Positions 46,877 through 54,949 of a stretch of DNA of 64,000 nucleotides are shown piece after piece. Where the stretch lies: NCBI GenBank assembly GCA_016795205.1, contig JAEUHZ010000049.1, positions 37,025 to 101,024 on the forward strand, read 5' to 3'. Under the pieces are notes generated by a model that was not told the origin of the DNA, did no database searches, and worked only from the letters and a program-made list of their open reading frames with translations. This DNA comes from Planctomycetota bacterium (GTDB taxonomy: Bacteria; Planctomycetota; UBA1135; GCA-002686595). The translations under genes were made by a program, and so were the position numbers. The stretch's first letter is position 1, and each line of letters starts with the position of its first letter.

Positions 46877-47773
46877 TCAGCGCGCGCCGCCACCCGTTGC
46901 TGCCGGGGCGTCGAGCGCGCCGCTGGCGACCTCGGCCGCAATCACGCTGAACGCGGCCAGCGGGCCGCCGAACACGATCTGCGCGTAGTACTCGCGCGCG
47001 ACGTCCTGCTCACCCTCGAGCGCCGCTAGCCGCGCTGCGGCGTGCGCGCGCGTCGCGAAGGCGATCGTGCCCGGCTCGTGGCCGGCGAGCAGCGCGTCGC
47101 GCGACAGGTCGCCGCGGAAGTGGAGCAGCGCCGCGTGGTAGTCCTCGTTCTCCAGGAGCCGCATGTCCGGCCTGACGGGCTCGAGCAGCCGCAGGGCCTC
47201 CTCGCGGCGGCCGAGCTCGACGAGCACGATCCAGGTCCAGAACAGGTGGGACACGTAGCGGTCGTCGTTGGCGCGCGCCAGCGGCAGGGCGGCCAGGTAC
47301 ACGTCCGCCGCACGCGTCAGATCCCCCGAGAGGAACAGCGCCAGACCCAGGTGGTAGGCGATGTTCGAGCGCAGGGTCCCGATCGGAACCCCGGCCGCGT
47401 TCGGCTGGCCGTCGGGCTCGACCTCGTCGGGACGTGCGGCGGCCAGGACGCGAGCCCGCTCCAAGTCGGCGATCGCGCGGTCGAAGCGCCGCAGCGTGAT
47501 CCAACGGTGACCGCGGAAGCGGTGGAGCCAGGCCGAGTCGGGATGGTGCTCGAGGCCGCGCGTGAAGGCCGCGATGGCCTCCTCGTAGCGGCCCAGGTAG
47601 CCGAGACGCCGACCGACCCACACGGCGGCCTCCTCGCTGGCGGGCTCGCGCGCGAGTCGCGCCTCGGCCTCCGCGAGCTCGCGCTCCTGCGCCGCGCGCG
47701 CGGGGTCGGAGGGCGCCGTGGCGCAGGCGCAGCCGAGCGCCAGGGTCAAGACCGCGAGACCGAGAATCCGCAT
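46877..47773 (-). CDS. TPR-containing lipoprotein
   Basis: This 298-residue protein has the lipobox LALGCAC (signal MRILGLAVLTLALGC). Several tetratricopeptide-like helix pairs follow: GRRLGYLGRYEEAIAAFTRG, WITLRRFDRAIADLERARV, LALFLSGDLTRAADVYLAAL and TWIVLVELGRREEALRLLEP. It probably acts as a periplasmic protein-protein scaffold. The ATG at 47773 immediately precedes the signal. It is divergent from the MinD-like gene with 127 bp between starts. Confidence 0.83.
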   Translation of the reverse strand: MRILGLAVLTLALGCACATAPSDPARAAQERELAEAEARLAREPASEEAAVWVGRRLGYLGRYEEAIAAFTRGLEHHPDSAWLHRFRGHRWITLRRFDRAIADLERARVLAAARPDEVEPDGQPNAAGVPIGTLRSNIAYHLGLALFLSGDLTRAADVYLAALPLARANDDRYVSHLFWTWIVLVELGRREEALRLLEPVRPDMRLLENEDYHAALLHFRGDLSRDALLAGHEPGTIAFATRAHAAARLAALEGEQDVAREYYAQIVFGGPLAAFSVIAAEVASGALDAPAATGGGAR

Positions 47774-47900
47774 GCGCGTCAAGATGCGCTCCGCGTCGCC
47801 GCCAGTCACGCGCGCGCTCTGGCATCGGCCTGCGCGCGCCCGTAGGCTTCGCCGCTCTTCAACCTGCACCGCACCTCGAGCCGCATCGCAACCGCCCCTC

Positions 47901-48776
47901 ATGCTGAACGGCACGACCTGGAGCCTCGCTCGCTTCGGCGCCCGCCTGCGCCAGGCCGGCGACCTCGCCCGCCCGCCCCAGAAGAAGCTCTCGCGCGTGC
48001 TCTCCATCGCGAGCGGCAAGGGAGGCACGGGCAAGAGCATCGTGGCCACGAACCTGGCCGTGCAGCGCGCCCGGCGGGGCGAGCGCGTGTGCCTGGTCGA
48101 CTTCGACGCCGGGATGGCCAACGCGCACCTGCTCCTGGGCGTCGCGCCACGCTTCGACCTGGGGCACGTCCTGGATGGGGAGATCTCGGCCGGGTACGCG
48201 CTCGTCGAGGCGCCCGGCGGCCTGCAACTGCTCTCGGGCGGTGTCGGGCGCGCCGCGCTGGCGAACCCGACGCGCAAGGAGCTCGAGCGGCTGTTCGAAG
48301 CGCTCCAGCCGCTCGAGGAGGCCTTCGACCTGGTCATCGTGGACCACGGCGCGGGGCTCTCCTACGCGACCATGGCGCATCTGGCGGCGTCCAGCGCGCT
48401 GCTCGTCGTCACGACCCACGAGGTCACGTCGCTCTCGGACGCCTATGCGCTCTACAAGCACGTGACCACGGTGAACCCGCGCGTCCAGGCCGGCGTCGTC
48501 ATGAACCGCTCGCCGGACGAGGCCACCGCGCATGCCGCCTGGGAACGCTTCCGCGGCGCGAGCCAGCGCTTCCTGACCCGTACCCCCGAGTTCGTGGGCT
48601 GGGTGCCCATGGACGAGGCCGTGGTGCGCAGCGTGCAGGCTCGCGTGCCGGTCTCCCTGCGCGAGCCGGAGAGCCGCGCGGCCCGCGCCCTGGCCACCGT
48701 GGCGAGCTGGCCCGCGATCGATACCGCCCGTGGGACGGGGTCGTTCTACGCCGCGGCCCGCCGGGCCCTGCGCTAG
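47901..48776 (+). CDS. MinD/FlhG-type P-loop ATPase
   Basis: This 291-residue protein has an N-terminal amphipathic tail of about 35 residues (WSLARFGARLRQAGDLAR), as in FlhG/MinD relatives. It is followed by the deviant Walker A SIASGKGGTGKSIVATNLAV, CLVDFDAGMANAHLLLGV, FDLVIVDHGAGLSY and VTTHEVTSLSDAYALYKHV. This is the FlhG (FleN) flavour that positions or counts polar structures, although no flagellar genes are nearby. The Walker B region reads VDHGAG rather than VDTPAG. The gene is 62 bp upstream of an HhH-domain gene on the same strand, suggesting the pair works together, perhaps in chromosome or cell-pole organisation. Confidence 0.87.
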   Translation: MLNGTTWSLARFGARLRQAGDLARPPQKKLSRVLSIASGKGGTGKSIVATNLAVQRARRGERVCLVDFDAGMANAHLLLGVAPRFDLGHVLDGEISAGYALVEAPGGLQLLSGGVGRAALANPTRKELERLFEALQPLEEAFDLVIVDHGAGLSYATMAHLAASSALLVVTTHEVTSLSDAYALYKHVTTVNPRVQAGVVMNRSPDEATAHAAWERFRGASQRFLTRTPEFVGWVPMDEAVVRSVQARVPVSLREPESRAARALATVASWPAIDTARGTGSFYAAARRALR

Positions 48777-48838
48777 CTTTCGCGGCGGAGGGGAGGTAGA
48801 CCGTTGAGGCGGGATCCGCCCCCGCCTCGAGGTGACCG

Positions 48839-49675
48839 ATGGACGGTTTGGCTCTCTTGTGCGCCCTCCACGCCGACGGCCCGCAGTCGCTGCGTCGCCT
48901 GCGGCGCTCGGGCTGTCCCTCGCTGGAATCCGTGGCGACGCTCGACGCGGCGCGCCTCGCGGAGCTCCTCGCCAGCTCGCCCGCGGCGGCGCAGCGCTTC
49001 CGTCGCGAAGCCGAGCTCCTGCTCGCCCGCCTGGGCGGAGCCGACGCGCCCCGTCGCGAGGCGGCGCTCCTCGCGGATGGGCTGCTCGAGGCCGAGGAGG
49101 AGCCGACGTCGCTGCCGGCCGCCGACCCGAGCCTGGCGGAGAGCCGCGTGACCGCCGCCGAGGCCGCTCCCCCCGCGAGCGGAGCGCCTGCGGCGGGCAA
49201 CGGCCGGGAGCACCGCACCGCGCTGCCGAGCGCGCAGCCCTGGGACGCGGCGCTGGCGCGCTGGCGCGAACTCGACGCGCTCGAGGACGCCGAAGCCGCC
49301 GCGGAGCCGATCGTCGAGGAGTCGTCGGCGCCCGTTCCGCACCACTCTCCGCGTACGCCGCTCACGGCGCTCGTCGACCTGGCCCGCGAGTCCCATGACG
49401 CGCTGATCGCCGCCGGGATCGTCGACCTCGAGGCGCTGGCCGCCTGCGACCCGCTCGATCTGGCGCGCGCGACGGGCTTGGACTACTCGAACGCGGTGCG
49501 CTGGCGCGCGCTGGCCCGCCGCGCGTTGCCCGAGGGCGTCGAGCGCTTCTCTCGCTCCGGCCTGCCGTCCTCGGCCCGCCCGTCGGTCGTTCCGCTCGTG
49601 GACTTCGTGCTGCGGCCAGCGCCACCCCGCGCGGCGGAGCTGCGCGAGGAGACCGCCGGCGGTCCTTTCGCCTGA
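48839..49675 (+). CDS. Helix-hairpin-helix domain protein, partner of the MinD-like ATPase
   Basis: This 278-residue protein has two HhH-like modules at the ends (about 15-65, QSLRRLRRSGCPSLESVATL; about 180-230, HDALIAAGIVDLEALAACDP then ARATGLDYSNAVRWRALAR) joined by a disordered acidic Ala/Pro/Ser linker. HhH pairs of this sort bind DNA or nucleoprotein without base specificity. A strong SD (gaggtga, 4-5 nt before the ATG) supports the start. No enzymatic domain is present. Context with the FlhG-like gene is the only clue to role. Confidence 0.75.
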   Translation: MDGLALLCALHADGPQSLRRLRRSGCPSLESVATLDAARLAELLASSPAAAQRFRREAELLLARLGGADAPRREAALLADGLLEAEEEPTSLPAADPSLAESRVTAAEAAPPASGAPAAGNGREHRTALPSAQPWDAALARWRELDALEDAEAAAEPIVEESSAPVPHHSPRTPLTALVDLARESHDALIAAGIVDLEALAACDPLDLARATGLDYSNAVRWRALARRALPEGVERFSRSGLPSSARPSVVPLVDFVLRPAPPRAAELREETAGGPFA

Positions 49676-49756
49676 CGATCCCGCGCTGCGGGCGGATCTC
49701 CGCGCACGTGGACGCTGCACGAGGTCGCGCAGGCGCCCTTGCGCGTCGAGCGCTCG

Positions 49757-50287
49757 TCAGCGCGCCGCGCGCGCGCGAATCTCCGCGAGCTTCTCCAGGA
49801 AGCGCTCGGGAGGCAGGAAGCCGACCATGCGCCCGACCTCCGTCCCCGCCGCGTCGAGCACGAGCAACGTGGGATACCCGCCGACGCGGTACTGGCGCGC
49901 GAGCGGCACGCCCTTCTGGCTCTCGGCATCGATCTTGAGCGCCACGAGCTGGCGCAGCTCGGCCTGCACCGCGGGCTGGGAGAAGGTCTCCGCGTCGAGC
50001 TTCTTGCAGGGGGGGCACCAGGTCGTGAAGAAGTCGACGAACACGAGCGTCCGCGACGCGCGCGCCTGAGCCAGGGCGTCCTCGAACGGCCCGTCGAACC
50101 AGGGTGAGGTGGCGGTCGCGGCAGGGGAGGTGCGCGCGGCCGGAGGCTGTTCGGAGCAACCACCGGCGAGGAGTGCTGCGACGAGCAGGAGCGTGCGCGA
50201 GGCCCAGGCGAGGCCGCGCACGGGGCGCAGGCTGCCGGCGGCCCGCGAGACTGCGCGCCGCAGACGAGGATCAGGGACGGGTGCCAT
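49757..50287 (-). CDS. Thioredoxin-domain lipoprotein
   Basis: This 176-residue protein has the signal SRTLLLVAALLAGGC (Cys at about 44, after a long basic n-region). A thioredoxin-like fold follows with active site TTWCPPCKKLD and cis-Pro region YRVGGYPTLLVLDAAG. The sequence VFVDFFTTWCPPCKKLDAE is close to the C-terminal domain of DsbD and to thioredoxin_7 proteins. It should shuttle electrons in the periplasm, and could serve the GPx-like peroxidase at 9423. The start at 50287 was taken as the first ATG before the hydrophobic segment. Confidence 0.88.
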   Translation of the reverse strand: MAPVPDPRLRRAVSRAAGSLRPVRGLAWASRTLLLVAALLAGGCSEQPPAARTSPAATATSPWFDGPFEDALAQARASRTLVFVDFFTTWCPPCKKLDAETFSQPAVQAELRQLVALKIDAESQKGVPLARQYRVGGYPTLLVLDAAGTEVGRMVGFLPPERFLEKLAEIRARAAR

Positions 50288-50901
50288 GGCCCCCAGCGTA
50301 GCGACCCGTTCCGGCCGCGGGCACGAGCCTCCCGACGACCGGTCGCGGCAATCCCCCTGGTGTCGCTTGGACGAGGCACTCTGGAGGAGTCCTCGAAGTC
50401 GAACTCGGCGGACATGCCGCTCGACATCCAGGACACCGAGCTCACCGAGGTCCTCACGACGCATCGCGCCGCCACGCAACGAGTTCAGAGGAGCACTGGG
50501 GCTGGATGGGGGACTGGAGCGCCCCGAGCGTCTCGGTGCACACGAGGACGAGCTCCGTGTCGCGGCTCCAGAGCGCAAGGGCTTCCGATGAGCTTCGAGA
50601 TCCACAGCCTGTCGCGCGGGCCGAGCAAGTGGCCATGCTCGACTCCAGCGAGCCCCCTGAGGTCCAGGCTCCGTGTCCACGGATGCGCGGCCGGCGCTGC
50701 GGCCCTCGACGCCCCGCAGGAGGGCTCGCGCTCGCTACCGAAGCGGGCAATGCTGGCACAGTGGACGCAAGCCGGGACGGCCTCGCCTGCGGCCCCGACG
50801 CCGGACTCCCAGCCGCGCGAGAAGCTCCGCGACGAAATCCCGGCCTCCGGTTAGTTTGTTCCCCTGCCGTCCCTGCGCCCGGACGCCGGACAACCGCGCC
50901 G
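50288..50901. other. 614-bp region without an intact gene, possibly decayed coding sequence
   Basis: No intact gene is supported. Fragments in different frames look protein-like, e.g. MPLDIQDTELTEVLTTHR near 50414, then LDGGLERPERLGAHEDELRV ending at about 50590. Codon third positions here are less GC-rich than in neighbouring genes. The promoter of the aminotransferase gene must lie at the right end. Confidence 0.4.
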
Positions 50902-52134
50902 ATGACCCTGACCCAGACGATCCGCTCGAGCCTGATCCCGTCCGCCGCATCCCGCCCCGCCGACGATCCGATCTTCCTCCTGAACGCCGAGGCCACGCGC
51001 CGGGCGCAGGCCGGGGAGAAGGTGATCAACGCGACGCTCGGAGCGCTCCTGGAGGACGACGGGACGCTCGCGATCCTGCCCAGCGCGGTCGAGGCGCTGG
51101 CCCGCGTGCCGGCCAAGAAGGCCGCGGCCTACGCGCCGATCCTGGGCGCGCGGCCGTTCCTCGACGCGGTCGTGCGCGACACGTTCGACGGGGCCGACCT
51201 GGCTTCACTGGCCACGGCGTCCGCCACGCCGGGCGGCACGGGTGCGATCTACCAGGCGTTGACCTGCTTCCTGGAGCCGGGTCAGGCCCTGCTCACGACG
51301 CACTGGTTCTGGAGCCCGTACCAGACGCTCGCGACGCACGCGCGGCGCGCCGTCGAGACGTTCGAGACCTTCGACGCGCGTGGTCGCTTCGACACGGGCG
51401 GCTTCGCGGCCGGGCTCGACCGCCTGATCCAGCGGCAGGGTCGCGCGCTGGCGGTGCTCAACTTCCCCTGCCACAACCCGACCGGCTACTCGCTCGACGC
51501 GGCCGAGTGGCGCGAGGTGGCGGAGATCGTGCGCAAGGCGGGCGAGCGCGCGCCCGTCGCGCTGCTCGTCGACCTGGCCTACGCGCGCTTCGGTGGTGCG
51601 GGCTCCAACGGCTGGATCGAGCAGGTGCCGCGCGTCCTGGAGAGCGCCACGCTGCTGGTGGCCTGGACCGCCTCGAAGTCGTTCGCGCAGTACGGCGCGC
51701 GGGTCGGCGCCCTGGTCGCGGCGCACGCCGATCCGGCCGAGCGCTCGCGGATCCAGAACGCGTTGGCCTTCGCGTGCCGCGGAACGTGGTCGAACTGCAA
51801 CCACGGCGGCCAGCTCGCCGTGGCCGAGCTGCTCGAGGACCCGGTGCAGCGCGCGCGCGCGGACCAGGACCGCGCGCGCCTCGTGCGCCTGCTCGACGAG
51901 CGCGTGCAGGTCTGGAACCGCGAGGCCGCCCGCGCCGGACTGCGGCACCCGCGCTACGAGGGTGGCTTCTTCGTCTCGGTCTTCGCGCCCGACGCCGAGG
52001 CCGCCGCCGAGCGCCTGCGGGCGGCCGGCGTGTTCGTGGTCCCGCTGCCCGGCGCGCTGCGCGTCGCTTTGTGCTCGACCCCGGTCGCCGAGGTCCCGCG
52101 CCTCGTCGCGGCGCTGCGCGAGGCGATCCGCTAG
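50902..52134 (+). CDS. Class I/II PLP aminotransferase, aspartate/aromatic type
   Basis: This 410-residue protein has the fold of the TyrB/AspC subgroup: GGTGAIYQALTCFLEPGQAL, the substrate loop LNFPCHNPTGYSLDAAEW, LLVDLAYARFGGAG (the Asp that binds the PLP ring nitrogen and Tyr), AWTASKSFAQYGARVGALV (PLP Lys in SKSF, then Arg in the GAR region) and a C-terminal Arg/Leu-rich domain. The SKSF...GxRVG string is typical of aromatic/aspartate aminotransferases. Substrate cannot be fixed. It is followed 25 bp later by the uracil phosphoribosyltransferase gene. Confidence 0.92.
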   Translation: MTLTQTIRSSLIPSAASRPADDPIFLLNAEATRRAQAGEKVINATLGALLEDDGTLAILPSAVEALARVPAKKAAAYAPILGARPFLDAVVRDTFDGADLASLATASATPGGTGAIYQALTCFLEPGQALLTTHWFWSPYQTLATHARRAVETFETFDARGRFDTGGFAAGLDRLIQRQGRALAVLNFPCHNPTGYSLDAAEWREVAEIVRKAGERAPVALLVDLAYARFGGAGSNGWIEQVPRVLESATLLVAWTASKSFAQYGARVGALVAAHADPAERSRIQNALAFACRGTWSNCNHGGQLAVAELLEDPVQRARADQDRARLVRLLDERVQVWNREAARAGLRHPRYEGGFFVSVFAPDAEAAAERLRAAGVFVVPLPGALRVALCSTPVAEVPRLVAALREAIR

Positions 52135-52159
52135 AGTCGGGGCCCGAGGACCAGAGCGC

Positions 52160-52984
52160 ATGGGGCCAGCGGACAGTTCGCGCGAGGAGGTCGGGCACGC
52201 GGGGGCCTTCGAGCTGCCGCACCGCTACGGGCCGCGCGTGCACGTCCTCGACAACGTCTACCTGCTCAGCGCGCTGGCGCGCATCGGCAGCCCGAACGTC
52301 GCGCACCGCGACCTCATGGCGCTCCTGCGCAGCGTCTACCAGACGTTGCTCATGACGGCCTGCGGACGCGAGCTGGCGCGCGTGACGGGGGAGGTGCCCA
52401 CGCGCATGTCGGCCGCGCATCCCGCGCGCGGCGTCTACCGCGGCCCCGTCTTCGACCCGGCCGAGCAGGTCGTGGTCGTGGACGTGATCCGCGCCGGGAT
52501 CGTGCCCTCCCAGGTGTGCTTCGAGCTCTTGACCGCCGTGCTCTCCGAGACCAGCGTGCGGCTCGACCACCTGACCATGGCGCGGCGCTCGGACGAGCAC
52601 GGCCACGTGACCGGCGTCGACCTTTCGGGCAGCAAGATCGGCGGGCGCGTCGACGGCGCGACCCTGATCCTGCCCGACCCGATGGGGGCCACGGGCATCA
52701 CGACCGTGCGCGCGCTGCGCCACTACCGCGAGCAATGGGGGCGCCCGAAGAAGATCGTGGCGCTGCCGATGATCGCCACGCCCGAGTACCTGCGCACCGT
52801 GCTCGAGGAGTCGCCTGAGCTCGTCGTCTACACCGCGCGCATCGACCGCGGGATGTCGGACCCGGACGTGCTCGAGTCCCTGCCCGGGACGTACTGGGAC
52901 CGGGAGAAGGGCCTCGACGCCAAGAGCTACATCGTCCCGGGCGCTGGCGGCATGGGCGAGGTCATCAACAACTCCTGGTGCTGA
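52160..52984 (+). CDS. upp: Uracil phosphoribosyltransferase
   Basis: This 274-residue protein makes UMP from uracil and PRPP (pyrimidine salvage). The PRPP loop is LPDPMGATGITTVRAL (canonical DPMLATG) and the uracil-binding C-terminus SYIVPGAGGMGEVINNSW corresponds to YIIPGLGDAGD of standard enzymes. The N-terminal segment VHVLDNVYLLSALARIGSPN and VVVDVIRAGIVPSQVCFELL also match. It is about 65 residues longer than E. coli Upp because of an N-terminal tail and two insertions (about 135-160 and 230-250). The SD gagga lies about 9 nt before the ATG at 52160. Confidence 0.88.
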   Translation: MGPADSSREEVGHAGAFELPHRYGPRVHVLDNVYLLSALARIGSPNVAHRDLMALLRSVYQTLLMTACGRELARVTGEVPTRMSAAHPARGVYRGPVFDPAEQVVVVDVIRAGIVPSQVCFELLTAVLSETSVRLDHLTMARRSDEHGHVTGVDLSGSKIGGRVDGATLILPDPMGATGITTVRALRHYREQWGRPKKIVALPMIATPEYLRTVLEESPELVVYTARIDRGMSDPDVLESLPGTYWDREKGLDAKSYIVPGAGGMGEVINNSWC

Positions 52985-53043
52985 GCCCGCGACCCACCCG
53001 GGTTTCCGTGGACGACCAGGTTGGCCCGGGTAACGATGGGGCC

Positions 53044-53430
53044 ATGGAAGCCCCCTCCACCCAGCCCCTCCAACCCGCCTCCACGGACTGCTCGTCCGCC
53101 GGCCCAGGCGCATTCTGTCCGATCCACGAGGGCCTGCGACTGCTTCAGGGCGCCTGGACGCCCGAGGTGTTGTGGCAGCTCCGGCAGGGGCCCAAGCGCT
53201 TCGGGGAGCTGCGCCGAGCCCTGGGCCGGATCTCGGCCAAGGTGCTCACGACGCGCTTGCGCGAGCTCGAGCAGCGTGGGTTGCTCGAGCGGCGCGTGCT
53301 GGCCAGCTCGCCGCCGTCGGTGGAGTACCGGATCACGGACCTCGCGCACGAGATCCAGCCGGTGCTCAGCGCGATCGCAGACCTGGGGACGAAGCTCCAC
53401 GCCCGCCAGCTCGCGCGCAGCGCGGGCTGA
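53044..53430 (+). CDS. HxlR-family winged-helix regulator
   Basis: This 128-residue protein has the family hallmark: FCPIHEGLRLLQGAWTPEVL followed by WQLRQGPKRFGELRRALGR, the recognition region ISAKVLTTRLRELEQRGLLE and the wing RVLASSPPSVEYRITDL. HxlR proteins respond to quinones, aldehydes or oxidants, often through the N-terminal Cys kept here. The ATG at 53044 follows the upp stop by 59 bp. A flavin-reductase-like gene is nearby on the other strand (54213-54905) and is a plausible target. Confidence 0.9.
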   Translation: MEAPSTQPLQPASTDCSSAGPGAFCPIHEGLRLLQGAWTPEVLWQLRQGPKRFGELRRALGRISAKVLTTRLRELEQRGLLERRVLASSPPSVEYRITDLAHEIQPVLSAIADLGTKLHARQLARSAG

Positions 53431-53438
53431 ACCCGGCC

Positions 53439-53486
53439 CGCGGACGTGCGGACGCCTGGCGGGCTCGCGAGCAGGCCACGTCCGCG
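53439..53486. terminator. Nested hairpin between convergent genes
   Basis: A 10-bp outer stem (cgcggacgtg at 53439-53448 with cacgtccgcg at 53477-53486) encloses a second 5-bp stem (gcctg 53454-53458 with caggc 53472-53476). It lies between the HxlR stop and the barrel gene stop and could end both transcripts. Confidence 0.5.
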
Positions 53487-53519
53487 CGCTGTCCTGCCGC
53501 AGCGGGCGGGCGGGGTCCG

Positions 53520-54176
53520 TCAGAACGCGTAGCGCAGGCCGAGCGTCAGGATGTCGTCGTCGTTCTCGCGCTCGTAGCCGACGCCCATGGCCGCGCGTCC
53601 CACGAACCAATAGCGCAGGTCCGCGCCGAACAGGAAGCCGTCGTCGCCCACGTCGACCCAGCCGATGCGCGCCTCGAGCTCGAGGCGCTCGTCGAGCAGG
53701 GTCCGCGCGCCGAGGTCGACGCGCCAGCCGTCCTCGTCGGCGCTCCCGCCCCCGGAGCGGTCGAACTCGACGTGCACCCACGAGATCGAAGCGAAGGCCT
53801 TCAGGCCGTCCTCGAGCGGCACGCTCTGGCCGAAGCCCAGGTCGTAGCGCGTCAGGTCGTTGTCGTCCGTGAAGTGGCTCACGCCAGCCCGCAGGAAGAA
53901 GCCCTGGTCGAACTCCCAGGCGCCGCGCAGGCCGAGCCCGGGCAGGTCGTCGTCGATCAGGTCGGCGTCGCGCATCTGCACGTTGACCTCGACGAACTTC
54001 CACGCGAGCCGCGGCTCGGAGTCCTCCAGGACCGGCTTGCGGCCCTGCACCGCCAGGGGCTCGAACGTCAGCGCCTCGAACGACCACGGCGTCCCGGCCG
54101 GCGCCGCGAGTGCGGTCGAGGATGCGGCGGGCGAGGGCGGCAGCGCCGCGACGAAGAGCGCACAGGTCGTGAGCAT
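53520..54176 (-). CDS. Outer-membrane beta-barrel-like protein
   Basis: This 218-residue protein has a signal peptide (MLTTCALFVAALPPSPAAS). Amphipathic strands such as RLAWKFVEVNVQMRDADL, GFFLRAGVSHFTDDNDL, LKAFASISWVHVEFDRS, LELEARIGWVDVGDDGFL and AAMGVGYERENDDDILTLGL follow. It ends with Phe (LRYAF), the outer-membrane barrel terminus; about eight strands fit the length. The ATG at 54176 is supported by AGGAGG about 8 nt upstream on the minus strand. It follows the flavin reductase-like gene by 36 bp. Function is unknown. Confidence 0.78.
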   Translation of the reverse strand: MLTTCALFVAALPPSPAASSTALAAPAGTPWSFEALTFEPLAVQGRKPVLEDSEPRLAWKFVEVNVQMRDADLIDDDLPGLGLRGAWEFDQGFFLRAGVSHFTDDNDLTRYDLGFGQSVPLEDGLKAFASISWVHVEFDRSGGGSADEDGWRVDLGARTLLDERLELEARIGWVDVGDDGFLFGADLRYWFVGRAAMGVGYERENDDDILTLGLRYAF

Positions 54177-54212
54177 GGGAGGTCCTCCTGCCGGCACGCG
54201 CCGGGCGCGCCC

Positions 54213-54905
54213 CTATACCGGGTCGCGACGCTGCGCGCCATGCTCGCCCTCGGCGAAGGGGTCCGGGCGTCCGAGCGCCTCGCGTCCGGGCGGCAGCTCG
54301 AACCGCTCGCGCGTGCGCGCGTACGCGCTGCCGCCCATGCGCCCGACGGCCCGCAGGCGCTCGGCGTCGACGTGCAGGCGAGGGTCGACGAGCGCGTCGT
54401 CGAGGTGCACGTGGACGACGCGGCCGATCACGACGTTGCCGCCCGACGGCGCGCCGGGGTTCGTGCGCACGACCTGGAGCGTGACGCACTCGAAGGCCCA
54501 GGGCGAGCGCGCCACGCGCGCCGGGCGCACGCGGCGGCTGGGCGCCGTCGCGAGCCCGGTGAGCGCGAACTCGCTCTCCCCGCGCGGCAGCGGCTCGGCC
54601 GCGGCCGCGATCTCGCGCGCCAGCGGCTCGACGGACGCGCACACGACGAACTCGCCCGTGCCACCCTCCGCGACGGGCTTGCAGTTCGAGAGCGTGTCCT
54701 TCTCGCCACCGTCGGGGCGGTTCGCGGGACAGAAGAGCAGCGTCATCGGGTCGGAGCCGATGCCGTTGAAGAACGAGAATGGCGCCAGGTTCGGCCGACC
54801 CAGCGCGTCGACCGTCGAGACCAGCGCGATCGGCCGCGGGACGATGCAGCCGATGAGCAGCTTGTAGCGGTCGCGGGGCGCGAGGTCGTCGGGCGAGAGG
54901 TCCAT
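54213..54905 (-). CDS. Flavin reductase-like split-barrel protein
   Basis: This 230-residue protein begins YKLLIGCIVPRPIALVSTVD, the conserved start of the flavin reductase-like FMN-binding family. APFSFFNGIGSDPMTLLFCP, KDTLSNCKPVAEGGTGEFVV and NVVIGRVVHVHLDDALVDP complete the split barrel. Family members bind FMN or FAD and reduce it or use it with a partner oxygenase; many homologues have only flavin-binding roles. It is a partner gene for neither oxygenase in the window by position, but an HxlR regulator lies close by. Confidence 0.88.
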   Translation of the reverse strand: MDLSPDDLAPRDRYKLLIGCIVPRPIALVSTVDALGRPNLAPFSFFNGIGSDPMTLLFCPANRPDGGEKDTLSNCKPVAEGGTGEFVVCASVEPLAREIAAAAEPLPRGESEFALTGLATAPSRRVRPARVARSPWAFECVTLQVVRTNPGAPSGGNVVIGRVVHVHLDDALVDPRLHVDAERLRAVGRMGGSAYARTRERFELPPGREALGRPDPFAEGEHGAQRRDPV

Positions 54906-54949
54906 GGCGCGGTCAGGCTAACCGCGAGCGAGGACCCGGTCCGCGGCGA

